NCBI GenBank assembly: GCA_021613535.1 | Contig: CP075496.1 | Span: 10,168,001 to 10,232,000 of the forward strand | Origin: Adineta vaga | Lineage: Eukaryota; Rotifera | DNA: 64,000 nucleotides | Direction: 5' to 3' | Part shown: positions 1 to 11,613 of the stretch, piece by piece | How the letters are laid out: the number at the start of each line of letters is the position of its first letter | Numbering within the stretch: the first letter of the stretch is position 1 | The notes under the pieces: model-generated | What the model was told of the DNA's origin: nothing | Databases searched by the model: none | Seen by the model: the letters and a program-made list of their open reading frames with translations, nothing else | Program-made: the position numbers and the translations under genes

Positions 1-353
1 GACGTTTGTACTTTATTGTTTTTCATCGAACTATTTCGAAAATTATTCAAAACAAAATAGTATTCTGCTCGAATGTCTTACAAATTTTTCTGTTACACAT
101 TGTCGATTCTATAGATACTCAAGAAGGATACAATAATGAAGTCAACCTATCAAACATCGTCTCTAGCAAGAAGTAAAAAAACGTGTCATGCATTACATTT
201 CACATGGTACCATGGATAACTGAAACGTTTTTATTTCACTGATGTACAATTATATAATCAGAACTCTTCTTTCATTCATAACTTTTATCAAGCAAAATTG
301 TAAAAAAAAAAGGAAAAACTAATTTCAATAAAAATCATGCAGCAAAAACGAAA
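1..353. other. Gene-free edge
   Basis: AT-rich sequence downstream of the oxygenase gene on the minus strand. No coding exon, RNA gene or clear repeat is visible. Confidence 0.5.
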
Positions 354-2085
354 TTAGTCCGATTCTGTATGGTGTAGTTCATCTCTTGCTTCTTCACGTT
401 CTCGTGGTGGCCATGTGCATAAAGCTCGAACGAATTCTGTTGTTCCACAATTGCCCCAACAGATCCAACCCCATCCAGTCTTTTCATCTATCATTGCTCG
501 ACGTACACGACAACGAAACTCTTTTGCTTCATTTGCATTATCCCATGCAGATGAGATATTTAGTAACTTCAAAATATTACTTAATACAACATCAGGTAGA
601 CGTCCATCATTCCATGCTTGAAGTGTTCCAATTATGACATCTTTCGGTGCACGAATGATAGCATCTGATTTCAATTCAATAGGCTGTTCAGGATCAACAA
701 TGAAAAAATTAAGAAAAGTTCGACGACGACCATTATCATGAGTTAAATTTCTAATCTGTTGAAATCGATGTGGAATAGAATTGGAGAAAACAACTCCTGC
801 ACCTGTTTTTACACACGATATGAAATGATCTGTTTCAATCTCGTCATAATACTTTTGACATGCATATTTTGGACGAAATTTCAGTGCACCACCTTCAAGT
901 TCATCGTCCACATGAAGATAATAGACACCTACTGCAACAATATTTTCTGTATGACCTTCTGTATGCCATCGTCCTGAATATTTCATACCTAACAAGTAAA
1001 TCTATTTGTTATGGATATGTACGAAGTGTGATTATTATTTGCTTACCAGCTTTAAGATTATAACTTTGAGCTTTGACAATCACTTGTAATCGTTGTTGTT
1101 CCTTTGCATTATTTAAATTCACGATTTTAAGTTGTTCAAACATAGGTAACATTGCGTGAAAGATATGTGCAATATCACTATATGCTTTTTTAAATTCAGG
1201 TGAAACGGGAAGATGTTGAATTGGTGTTCGAATATCAACTTTACCGTCTGTATCAATGACAAATTCAGATGGTATCCATTGATATGTATCACGTATCTGT
1301 TCATGTTCAGAGAGATTATTATAATCTCCTTGATTTAAATCTCGTTTAAAGCGTGATAGTTTTCTATCAACGCCTTTTAACTCTTTCTTTCGTCGTTCAA
1401 TCCATTCATTTCGATTAAATGTTGTTTCAGGCTTATATGGTAATAGATCTGGATCAATGATATCTTCTACAGGTGATGGCGATGGATGAAAATCTTGCCG
1501 TTGATTATTTAATTCATAGAGAGTATTTAATAAACGTTGTCGATGTTTTTCAACATCTGGAATTTGTTCATGAATCCATACGGGATAAGCAAGAAATGCT
1601 TCACCACCATCTCCAAACTCTGCTAATCGATCACCATGTAAACGATAGAAATCAGGTTTTTGAATTGTTGTTTCATCAATTGTTTCATTTGGATCAATCA
1701 TCCAGTTGTCATCTACATCAAGCCACTTACATACCCAACATGATTGCATTCGCTTTGGATCATATGTATCATACATATAATCAGAACATGTATTAATCTG
1801 TACCTCTTGTTCTTTGAGCCAGACTCGAATACGTAAATCATCATCGTGATCGATCATTAAGATACGGCATGGATAATCTTCAATTTGAGGAGTATGACGA
1901 TATCGACGATTTGAACGAAGTCCTTCCAATACTTTTGCATCGATTACATGAAGTGTAATCCATTTAAACAGAAATTCAGACGGATAAAAGTACTTGAATG
2001 ATATTAACTTGTCCGACTTATCATCATTAGCAGCTGTCTCTGTAGCCATGAAAGAAGAAGAAATGGACAGATATTTTTCATGCAA
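354..2085 (-). CDS. DUF4246-like 2-oxoglutarate/Fe(II) oxygenase-type protein
   Basis: Two exons, 2085-1047 and 988-354, joined across a 58-bp intron (donor GTAAGC, acceptor TTAG). The phase is consistent and the product is 557 aa. The first ATG is at 2085; a second at 2049, followed by G, could be the true start. The C-terminal part carries WHTEGHTENIVAVGVYYL (about aa 350), then PHRFQQIRN and GRRRTFLNFFIVDP. These match the His-x-acid, distal His and Arg layout of the jelly-roll oxygenases grouped as DUF4246, a family best known from fungi. The N-terminal half has the long helical and WICKWLD-type segments expected upstream of the core. The substrate is unknown; likely soluble and cytosolic. 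The family assignment rests on motif recognition and the enzymatic role is inferred. It may be an acquired gene, given the fungal bias of the family. Confidence 0.75.
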
Positions 2086-2563
2086 TTCAAATAACGCTTA
2101 TATTTATTTCAATCAATTGCACAATTACATGATTGAAAGACCAATGAATCAGTTATGGTCATCACATGTGAGGTGGCGCCATGATGGTTTGTGATACTAA
2201 AAAAAAATATAAGAAGAAACAAACAAAACATGGTTTTAATCTCTATTTCTATATTTATGTAGTGTTACTAAAATCAATATCTTCACTTTATTCAATAATT
2301 TTACATTAGAATCTCGTCATAACTATCTCACAATAAAATAGATTTTCATAACAAATAAAAACATACCTTTGAAAAGAATTGTGTTAGATATACATCATTC
2401 ATGTCGGTCGTAAACGAATATACAAGAAGTTTTCTAATTGAAATTAAATTATAATAAATTTGGATAGTGAAACTCGGTTCCTTTTTTGCTTAATACCAAA
2501 AAATTCGGTTTTTTGACAAGAAAAGATAAGATCAACAAGGTTTTTTTAACTCTATTACACAAC

Positions 2564-2636
2564 GGTCGCATGGCCCAATGGTTAAGGCACCCGCCTACGG
2601 AGCGGGGGATTCCAGGTTCGAATCCTGGTGTGATCG
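2564..2636 (+). tRNA. tRNA-Arg (anticodon ACG)
   Basis: The 73-nt sequence folds as a cloverleaf. The acceptor stem is GGTCGCA/TGTGATC with a G discriminator, the anticodon stem CCCGC/GCGGG encloses the loop CTACGGA (anticodon ACG), and the T arm contains GGTTCGAATCC. There is no intron. The A box (TGGCCCAATGG) and B box (GGTTCGAATCC) are intact. A run of T residues follows within about 10 bases and should act as the Pol III terminator. A34 is expected to be edited to inosine, allowing CGU/CGC/CGA to be read. Confidence 0.95.
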
Positions 2637-3378
2637 AGTTAATATTTTTTTTCTTTCTGTTCTCTTTCTCTTACCATATTACAGATAGAAGAAAAACAAG
2701 AAAACATATTACTATAGGGTGTAGAAGATAAACAATGAATATATTTTTTTTAATTTTTATTTCTAGCTTTTAAAGATATTTCTTCGTTAAATACGATAAG
2801 TTTTCAATAGAAAAAAGAACCATTTTTTATGAATTTAGTTCATCATATTTTCTGTTTGTAATGAAATATTCTTCTTATTTTTCTACAGAAAAAGAATTGT
2901 TGCTTGATGTATTATTATGACAATAATAAACTTAAAATTGGCTGAAATATTTTTTGGAAAAGTATACTATCATCTTGACTATTTGGAGAAGTTGAAAAAA
3001 AGTTTTATTGAATTTTCCCCTTCATTATGAAACCAAATTGATTCTTATATTGAGCGTAAATAAGAAAATATATTTTTATTTTTCGTCAATCTTAACTAGA
3101 AAACCTCAATCATAGATAATCAATGTTTATTAAAGCAGAATAATCACAAATAGAATGAAAACTCGATCATTCTTCTAATTATTTCGAACATAAATTACAT
3201 TGTTATTTATTCAACTATTGATTTCTTTGGTAAAAAAATCTGTTTTTCAATTTTCAATTAATCATAAAGAATTTTTACAGAGTAAATTAAAAAAATTTCT
3301 ACTTTTTCCGAAGATTTTTTTCCTTTAAGAAAACATAGTTTTCTGAATCATGTTAGATAATTATCATCTTTCGACAAC
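2637..3378. other. Spacer between the two tRNA-Arg genes
   Basis: Very AT-rich, with many poly-A and poly-T runs. No open frame with gene-like content is seen. Confidence 0.5.
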
Positions 3379-3451
3379 GGTCGCATGGCCCAATGGTTAA
3401 GGCACCCGCCTACGGAGCGGGGGATTCCAGGTTCGAATCCTGGTGTGATCG
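3379..3451 (+). tRNA. tRNA-Arg (anticodon ACG), second copy
   Basis: Identical over all 73 nt to the copy at 2564-2636. A few upstream bases (ACAAC) and at least a dozen downstream bases (AGTTAATATTTTTT) are also shared. The rest of the flanks is unrelated. The T run after the gene is the expected Pol III terminator. Same-strand tandem copies suggest a local duplication. Confidence 0.95.
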
Positions 3452-4458
3452 AGTTAATATTTTTTTCGTTCAATTCTTATAATATCAGAAGAAATTCTCT
3501 TTCAATAATTCTCTCGATAAAATCATTTTATTTTTTGACTTTCGATAATTTTTCTTCCGTCCATCTTATTGTTGATTAGAAGTTTTTATTTTGAGCCGAT
3601 GTAAACAAATATATCTTTTTAAAATCTTGTGTAACGGTTTGGACTAAAATTCATTCAAAGTATATTATTTTGATATCGAATATTCATTTGATAGGTTACT
3701 CTATGTGTATTATTAGATATTTCTGAATGTAAATTATTTTTAAAATGAGAATAAATAAACTCGAAAGATGGAATAGACTTATTGCACTACATGTACTTTT
3801 TTTAAAAAGGTTCAATGAGAGATATGTTTAATTAAGTTGCATGAATATATATAAAACCTTTAATTTGGAATATTTTAACATTTATGCCGAAATAGTGTCA
3901 TAAAAAAACCAATAAATGAATTGCGTGATTGTGAATAAAGAGAACATTTCGCTGTTGTAAATATTCAGGTAAAGCTCTGAATTATTTTAAGTGATTTATT
4001 GCTTAGCAACATAGTTTTCAATAGGAACTAGAAAGTAATGTAGAATATTAGTTTCAAATTTATGTGTTTAAAATGAGTAAATTTATAAGTTTATGACTAT
4101 ATATAATTATTAACAATTAAAGATGACGCTAATGACTAAACAACGATAAACAATACATCAAGGTTATATTTCTTCAAATGTTTCATTTCATCTATTACAA
4201 AATTTGATATATTAATCATCTTGAAATGAACGACGATCTGAAGTAGAATTCAACCTTGAATGAACTTGCTGCACATTTCTAAGATACTACAAAAAGAAAT
4301 CAATCGATAAAGTGAATATATATCTTTCTTTCTATTTCTTCTTTTCACCTTCAGTTCATATGTAAAAGAATAAACATTTGATTCTTCATTTTCTTTCTAT
4401 TCGAAGGTCAAAATACATACAACTGGTAGATGTTATATTCTTGATAAAATCAACAAGA
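3452..4458. other. Gene-free AT-rich spacer
   Basis: No coding exon or RNA gene is recognised. Contains upstream sequence of the membrane-protein gene at 4459. Confidence 0.45.
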
Positions 4459-5220
4459 ATGTTATTTTACACGACGTTAATCGTATATTTTCTCTTGTTT
4501 ACAACAATTATTCGATGTTCATCCTTTCTGAACATTTCTCAAGCTATTCTTAATACTCAAACAGTTATCGCATGTGGATTATCAATTGATATTTATGAAT
4601 CATTTAATCAAACTCAAGTTACAACTTGTCCATATGTTTCTATTGATAATAATATTCAATTAATCAGTATCAATATATGTATGAGTTTTATTCTTCAATT
4701 AATAATCATTCTTTATATTTATATTTCAGCTATTGACGATGATAATCAATTAGTAATACAATCAGATCCTCCAATAATTCAACCACCTACAATTTTTATC
4801 AAACATAATCGTAATAATTCATTGATTCCTCCAATATATATTACAAGAAATTCAACATATTATCTTTCATTTTCTTCTCAATTAACTTGCAGATATTCAT
4901 CATCACCACAAACTAATGAAACAATTTGTTTTTATTATCTAATATCATCGAATTTTATTTCTCTTGAATATGATTATGATGAAATTCAAAATGATAGTTT
5001 TATTTCAATAGAAACAACAAGAATTAATATTCAGAAGGTTTTTCTTCTTATTGGAATTTCTTTTATTATTATCTGTTTAATTTTGGTGTGCATGATCTGT
5101 GCAAGTAGAATCTCATTTCGTTATCTCAGTCGATCTGATGATATTTTTCAATCACATTTGAACAATCAAGAGACAGAAAAACAATCAAGAGATATTTCGC
5201 AAAATAATATTGTTACATAA
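4459..5220 (+). CDS. Predicted single-pass membrane protein, unknown family
   Basis: Uninterrupted 253-aa frame from the first in-frame ATG at 4459; the longer open frame upstream lacks an ATG. The N-terminus LFYTTLIVYFLLFTTIIRCS looks like a signal peptide. A Cys-containing, N-glycosylation-rich segment (several N-x-S/T) follows, with a second hydrophobic stretch near aa 70-90. A strong transmembrane helix lies at about aa 195-217 (VFLLIGISFIIICLILVCMI), followed by a short polar tail. I do not recognise the family. The topology suggests a type I surface protein, though the internal hydrophobic stretch could be another membrane segment. AATAAA signals lie shortly after the stop. Confidence 0.6.
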   Translation: MLFYTTLIVYFLLFTTIIRCSSFLNISQAILNTQTVIACGLSIDIYESFNQTQVTTCPYVSIDNNIQLISINICMSFILQLIIILYIYISAIDDDNQLVIQSDPPIIQPPTIFIKHNRNNSLIPPIYITRNSTYYLSFSSQLTCRYSSSPQTNETICFYYLISSNFISLEYDYDEIQNDSFISIETTRINIQKVFLLIGISFIIICLILVCMICASRISFRYLSRSDDIFQSHLNNQETEKQSRDISQNNIVT

Positions 5221-6101
5221 ACAATTCTAAATGAATATATGTGAGATGCATGAAGTAGAAAATAGAAATAAATGTTTTTATCGGTTGTTTGTTGGCGAAC
5301 TTTGTGAAATAAATACAGTGATTCTATCGTTTCGAATAAAGTTCTTGTGTTCTTTCTAACAAAACGCGTTATTGTATGGAAAATTTTGATGTAAGTGACT
5401 TAATTTTGTTGGTATTGAGAAACATATGTAAATCGTCGAATCGTATACAAGAAAACTTGAAAAATTCAATATTTGAGCGATACATAGAAATATGAATTCA
5501 TACAATTGATGAATTAGTTTTACAAACATCAACTTTGTAGAAAAGATTCATTTTGATAAGTTCGAACATTTGCGTACAATCGTTCATACATTCATAAGTT
5601 TTTCTTTCTTCTTCGTTATTCTAAAAATAGTCGAGTAAAGTAATCAATATCTTTTATATATTAGACATTAACGTCAATATTCTTTGTTTTCTTTTGGATT
5701 ATTATTTCTTTCTCTAGATTTCTTTTCTTTCGTTATTTACTTGAAATATCAATGACAAATTGTTCGTAGTATTAAGAGCAAAATCGATGACAAATGAAAG
5801 ATTCAATATCTTCTATTTCTTTTCACAATTGCTTTGCGTTGAAGAAAAAAATGAATAGAAATCATGTTTTCATATAGAATAATTTTCTTGGAACAAAAAA
5901 AAAAGAAGAAAGAGAGCAAAGGCCAAAATTCCATTTTTACACAAAACAAGAAAAAACGGAGAACATAAAGCAAAAAGAAAAATTAAACAGATGGAATGTA
6001 TTAGATAGAACAGATAGAGATTAAACCGGGTTTTTCAATTGTTTTCATTTCGGTTGTATCTCTATCGATTTCTTTGATTGAGTTAGAAAAAGAAAATTTC
6101 A
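5221..6101. other. Convergent 3' intergenic region
   Basis: Lies between the plus-strand membrane-protein gene and the minus-strand homeobox gene, so it holds both 3' ends. AATAAA motifs follow the first gene. No further gene is seen. Confidence 0.5.
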
Positions 6102-7122
6102 TTATCGATGATCATCTGATGAACCATTCTTAGCGGCAGCAGCTGCAGCAGCAGCAGCAAGATGTAAATAATATCGATCAGAAATTGATGAACGAGGAGT
6201 TGAAGATTGTGAAAGATATTGATAATGTTGATTATTATTATCCCACGAATGTTCGTCATCATTTTTATTAGTTATATCAGATGTATCCGATTGATTTTGT
6301 TGATTTGGATCGTGTTCAATCGATTCGTCTTGTTGTTCATCATCATCATCATCGTTAATATCATTTGAACTATTATTTCCATCTTCAGATTTCAATCGTT
6401 TATGTTTTGTACGACGATTTTGATACCATACTTTAACCTAAATGATATAAATTGATTTTGTCGGAGTTTCATCAATCAATTTGAAGTTGTTATTTTTACT
6501 AATCTATCAGTTTTTATTCTCTTTAACCGCAAGGAACCGTCATCATTTAGTGTATTTCCTTAAGCAAATACCGGAATTTCTTTACTTTAACATTTCCGTC
6601 TTTCTAATTGATGACTACACTTACTTGAGTTTCAGTTAAATTTAAATGGCGTGCTAATTCTTTACGTTCTTGTCCAACAACATAATGATTTTTTTCAAAT
6701 GCATTTTCAAGTTTGAGTAATTGAGCTGGTGTAAATGCTGTACGTACACGTTTGGGTTTACGAAATGAATGAAGAATAAGAGCTGCAGCTGCTTCTGGAC
6801 CTACAACAAAAAGAGATAAACGAATTGAAAATAAGATTTCATATGAAATGTGAATTATTGTCTTCTTACTAGCAAATCTTCCATCAAATAATCGACCACT
6901 ATGTCGAAGATATTGAAGTTGATATTGTACAATTGGATCTAAACTTGTTGGAGGTGGTATCCATGATGCTGCAGGTAAATAGGATGGCATCGGTGGAGGA
7001 TTATCACGAACAGAAATCTTTGCGGAATCATCATTTTTAATAATATCATTTATAGAAAATCCCATTGATTTTCGAGAATTGGATGTTGTTGCAATTGGTC
7101 GAGATGGACGATGAACTGGCAT
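6102..7122 (-). CDS. EMX-like homeobox transcription factor
   Basis: Three exons: 7122-6870, 6800-6625 and 6437-6102 (introns 69 and 187 bp), coding 254 aa. Near the N-terminus GFSINDIIK resembles an eh1 repression motif. The homeodomain (about aa 110-170) begins [20 protein letters not shown] and contains [20 protein letters not shown] and [18 protein letters not shown]. The ERK-LA-L and KNHYVVG signature and the SPE segment before the domain are typical of the EMX/empty spiracles class. The second intron splits the homeodomain between Gln44 and Val45. Helix 3 has Tyr at position 49, where nearly all homeodomains have Phe. The tail is acidic (DDDDDE) and ends with a run of nine alanines. It should be a nuclear DNA-binding protein in head or nervous-system patterning, as known for the family. 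Confidence 0.9.
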
Positions 7123-7310
7123 AATAAGTTTTTATTATATTATTAAGTCGATGTAGAGAGAAGGAGAGAGACTCACATACACTCTCTTATACTTTAATTC
7201 AATTATGTTCGATCTTCCGTTAGAATGTTTTATCAATTTCTTTTCTCTCGTCTAATATTGACTCGCTGATTTAGTAGAATAACAACAGCAAAAGCAATAG
7301 AAAAATATCT

Positions 7311-7413
7311 TTTCTTCTCTCTCTTCTCTCTCTCTCTCTCTCTCTTTCTCTTCCATTTCTATCTGGTGCACATAAATATATCTAGAGAGAGAGAGATGGA
7401 GAGAAAGAGAAGA
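7311..7413. repeat. TC tract facing a GA tract (inverted microsatellite)
   Basis: A TC-rich run (about 7311-7352) is followed after roughly 30 bases by a GA-rich run (about 7384-7413). The two are complementary and could pair as an imperfect hairpin of about 30 bp. Lies about 190-290 bp upstream of the EMX-like start codon. Confidence 0.7.
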
Positions 7414-9338
7414 ATATATATGAATTAATTTGTGCTGAATTACCTTCTTCTTCTTCGTCCTATCAAATGACACCTGAGGCAATAGACAATGTATCAAGCT
7501 GTACAATGATTGGATATGTAGGCAAAAGAGACATAGAAACGATTTAAAGGCAATTATAGTGCTCTCTTTCTCTTCGTGAACGATTATGATTATAGTCGAA
7601 AAAGAAACATGATCTATCATCAATTGGGTAGTTGCCCTATCTTATCGACCAATAATAATTCATTCAATGAAATATATGTTTCAATGCAGTAAAATCGGAT
7701 ATATGATGAACTAAAAATTTAAAAAAAAACGAGAGCGAGTCTTGTTTAGTAATGAATTTCTCCAATTGATTGGCGTCAGTTTTCAAATTAATGATCTCTT
7801 TCATTAGCATATTTCCTTTGCACACACGCGTCTAGATCTAGTGCGTCATGCTGTTTAGAACAAAATGAAAAAATAATTTTCGTGCGCTTATCATCATCAT
7901 CATCATCATTGAGTTGTATTTATTTTCAAACAACATGTGTTGCCCTTTGAAGCAAGTTCTCTTCACTCTTCGTTTTCTTTCTTTTCTTTTTGTCTTGACA
8001 TGTCATCGAAGTCAACAGCTGTATAAGGATGTGAAATAACGAGAAGAATAAAAAAATTATATTTGAAACTATGCAAATGAGAATTCGATTTCTCAGCATC
8101 TTATTCATCCGTAAGAATACATTGATTCGATTAATTTTAATTATGTCATAACACTAAGTGAGAGAATAAGAGGTGTTATTCTTGAAACATCGTTTTCTAA
8201 CCTCTCGACACATGTATCAATGGCCGATGGCAAAGAAGAGCAATAATCACAACAACAACATCGACGACAATTGATGATGTGTCGTCGATCGATGATCAAC
8301 TAGGGCAAACGATAATTGCACGAAAGATTGAAATCAAATTAATCCGATACTGATTTGTCATTTCTCTTTTTTTTGCTTCATAATAAACTTTGGAATAATC
8401 ATTGAAAAATCTCTTTTTCAATAGGGATTATTATTTCATATCTTTCTAAATATCAATTTTTCTCTGTCTGTCTCTCTCTCTCTCTCACTCTTTCTTACAA
8501 AAGAAATGAAGATAGGATATTTGTACATGATTGGTTGTGTATATTTACATAGAGCTTCTGTCCTATGTCACTTCACTTCATCAACACCCTTCGCGCTTGT
8601 CCAGACGTCAATATATATTCCTTCAATCAATTGTTGATTTACTTGCGGGCTAATTCCAATTACAACAAGATATTGTATGGACAAAACGAAAAAAAAACTC
8701 TTCGAAAAAAACATTCAATGTCTAGATGATTGTATATTTTATGAATGAAATAAATGAATTTATACTTGAATTGATTTGAGTTTTTATCGTTGTTATCTCA
8801 ATTGCACATCATGTTCGATTGATTAACTTGCTTGATGTTTAAGAAGGAGGGGGAGGAAACGATTCAATTAATTTTTTGCTTTATTTTGTCTTTGATCTAT
8901 TTTCGAAGAAAAAATCAACATGTGCACAACACTTATCATTATTCACTGGACAAAAAAAAATGATTAACCTTGAATAATAAAGCTCCTATTTGCTCTTGAA
9001 TATAGTCGCTACCTTGATCTTCTCTATACAAGTTTAACATGCGCATTCTGTAATAAAAAGAAAACACATCAGAACTTTTTTGCTCAATCGCAATTCTTCT
9101 TAATCTGTTCGAATAAGTGAAGAGACGTGACTTTCTAATCTCAAAGTATCATCATCGTCTAACACCAAAGAGAACAAAAAAATCGTTTGATCTGAATATG
9201 ATATGCGCCATATAAACATCATGTTTGATTAAAGATCATCGACTATTAACAATCAATCGAACGAATTTCTTATTTCAAACAATAAAATACAATAAGAAGA
9301 ATTTTAACTATAAGGACTACTGTTTATGTCTCTCTTCA

Positions 9339-9361
9339 TATATATATATATATATATATAT
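9339..9361. repeat. (AT)n microsatellite
   Basis: An uninterrupted alternating A/T run of about 23 bp in non-coding DNA. Confidence 0.9.
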
Positions 9362-10125
9362 GGTTATTTTAAAAGATTATTATTTGAAATTCGATCGTGC
9401 CTTCCCTTCATTCAACTTACCAATTAGAAGGATGAGTCTAATCACTATATTCTTTTCGATCGATAAATGAATGACAAGATAGATCTATATGGGGGATTAG
9501 TCAGGTGCATAGAATTGTACGCGTGTGTATATTTTTCAACACTAAGGTGCGAGAAAAATCTTGTTCAATCAGATAATAAGAAAAAAAAACTTCATTATTA
9601 AACAATAGAATGAATCGATTTCATTGATTATTGACAAGAACGAACGAATAGAGATTTACAAATGATTGAAGAGGAAAAGAACCAATCATTCTTAATTCTA
9701 TACTAAAATCATCATTTCATGATGGCATGGCATCATTTCATAAGATTTGTTCATTACTTTTCGAAAATAAGGACATGTAAACAGATTATATTTCAGCAAA
9801 TATGAAATAGATAAATGTGTTTAGAGCAATCATTTTCTTAATTCAATGGATTTAAATCGTTGATATTCAATGAACTATTAATAAAATCAGTCTAGCTCAA
9901 GGGAATATTGTTTACTGATTGATAAAATATGTAAGTTGAAGAAATTTTTATCGACAATTCTTTCCAATTGTGCAATCTTTGATTAACTTCTTTGAAATCA
10001 ACGATAGGAACATCAAGAGAACAAAATTATAACTGATACTTTTCAAAATTGAATAAAAAGAAATCTTCTAACAAAAAACCATCGTCTTCTTTTTTATTAT
10101 CTCAAACAAAACATAAAACAAGAAT

Positions 10126-11075
10126 TTATTGTTTTAATTTTTGTTCAATTTCCAAACAAATTTGATCGAGTTTATTACTCGGAACAAACATGATTCTTCT
10201 TCGTTGTGTCCATTCTCCAGCACTTGATTGTACTGGATAATAATCAACTGATACTGTCGAATGGCTTTCAAAAACTTCTTCTTCACCATTCATATAGTAA
10301 ATTGTATTTGAATCACTTTTATGTAAACGTAATTTCGCATGAATAATCCAATAATCAATTGGATAGATAATTTCTTCTCGAAGTGTTCGAATAGCTGGTA
10401 AACTAATATCAGCTGGAATATTCATATAACGTTCGTTGATAAATAATCCACATTTCGAAGCTAAACAGAAAATATTCTCTTTAGAACAACGGGCCTGTAA
10501 CTCAGGGGTAGAGTGTTCGCTTTGCATGCGAAAAGTCTTGGGTTCAAATCCCAACTCGTCCAATTCTCTTTTTTTTTCTATTTCAAAACAAAAAAAAAAC
10601 CTTTCATTTACTTACATTGAAGAATATGTTTTGCCTGTTGTTTATCGGAACATTTGTCTAATAACCATGATTGTAATTGTTTATTATGTTGTTGATCAAA
10701 ACGAAGAATTGAACAAATACCTAAGACAGGAGCTTCATCATCTTCATCATCTGTTTCATCCATTGTTGAATCTAATGGTTGATAAAAAACACTACCACAT
10801 GATTGTTGAGTAATCAATTGAGTTGTTAATTGTTTTAAATCAAGAACAGATTTTTTTATTGAATTACCAAATGATTGTTCGAGAAAATAAAGAACAGCAT
10901 CATGATCGGTATCAATCGGTGTACGAGCTTCTAAATCAATTTGAATATTTTCTTGAGGATTACTTTCCATAAGTTCATTTTGATCTTCATCATTGTCGGA
11001 ACCAGATGTTGTAGATGAATTCGATTCTTCAGTTGGTTGATTATTTGGACGACTTTTTTTAGATGAACGAGGCAT
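10126..11075 (-). CDS. BCCIP: BCCIP/BCP1 family protein
   Basis: Two exons, 11075-10616 and 10460-10126, coding 264 aa. The N-terminus is basic and then acidic/Ser-rich (SKKSRP, SGSDNDEDQNE), as in BCCIP. A mixed alpha/beta domain follows. The best signature is KCGLFINERYMNIPADISLP with PAIRTLREEI, corresponding to the LL-SERFINVPPQIALP segment of animal BCCIP. The end contains EEEVFES and RRRIMFVPSNKLDQI. BCCIP/BCP1 proteins act in the nucleus in genome maintenance and as chaperones in large ribosomal subunit biogenesis (family knowledge). The single 155-bp intron carries a tRNA-Ala on the opposite strand. An open frame reading through the tRNA into exon 2 is not the real N-terminus. Confidence 0.85.
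10491..10562 (+). tRNA. tRNA-Ala (anticodon TGC), antisense in the BCCIP intron
   Basis: 72 nt. The D arm ACTC/GAGT, the anticodon stem TTCGC/GCGAA around TTTGCAT (anticodon TGC) and the T stem TTGGG/CCCAA all pair perfectly. The discriminator is A, and position 3 pairs with 70 as G-U, the alanine identity element. The acceptor stem GGGCCTG/CTCGTCC has two adjacent mismatches (C5-C68 and T6-T67), so the gene may be decaying or tolerate a weak stem. A T-rich run follows at about 10567 and can terminate Pol III. It is a separate transcription unit from BCCIP. Confidence 0.8.
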
Positions 11076-11613
11076 GAATGATAGTTGAAAAAGACTAGAA
11101 ATCTAAAATATAGAGAATACGAACGTTTTGTTTTACAATACTAATAAGTTTCGGTTGTTTTTTTTCTCACAGCACGAGCACGGATCGATATCAAAATCAA
11201 AATCCATACAAACGAGATGAAATGAAAAATCAAACTAGTTTTTGATAGGATAGGATAGGACGGTACGTATAAACTACTCACAGAAAACAATTAGAATTCG
11301 TCAAATAAACTAGAAGATCTGATTTTTGAATTTTTCATTATGAAGTTTCTTCTAATTTTCAATATTAATATCTAGAACTTAGAAAGAAAAAGTATATTGA
11401 AAATTATCTATAGATGTCACTATATACTATTGATTAGTCAATTTCAATCAATATAATTACTGTGTGAAACAATTGATTTGATCGTTATTTAATGTTGAAT
11501 TGCGATTCTTTTTTTTGCATTTTATAAAACGTAATTTTCATGTAAAAAAATATATATATTTCAATTACAAAAATATCTTTCAAAGATTTAAATAACAAGA
11601 AAAATAGTTTTTT
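11076..11613. other. Intergenic, BCCIP promoter side
   Basis: Lies between the BCCIP start and the 3' end of the first VC0807-like gene, both on the minus strand. A short GATAG repeat is seen near 11246-11262. No gene is visible. Confidence 0.5.

Larger units (their letters stand above)
7123..10125. promoter_or_regulatory. Large non-coding block upstream of the EMX-like gene
   Basis: About 3 kb without convincing coding sequence, the longest such block in this half of the window. It holds TC and GA microsatellites (7311-7413 and about 8461-8487), a CAT repeat near 7890-7908 and an AT repeat at 9339-9361. Its position 5' of a developmental transcription factor makes cis-regulatory content likely, but that is inference from position alone. 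Confidence 0.4.

Noticed and set aside
1473-1796. 107-aa plus-strand frame inside the DUF4246-like gene
   Set aside because: Antisense shadow of a well-supported exon.
7252-7623. Minus-strand frame of 123 aa with RERERER runs
   Set aside because: The acidic/basic repeat comes from the TC/GA microsatellite, and no domain is visible.
10436-10563. Coding frames running through the tRNA-Ala on either strand (for example MDELGFEPKTFRMQ)
   Set aside because: This sequence is the tRNA read as protein. A proper donor and acceptor place it inside the BCCIP intron.
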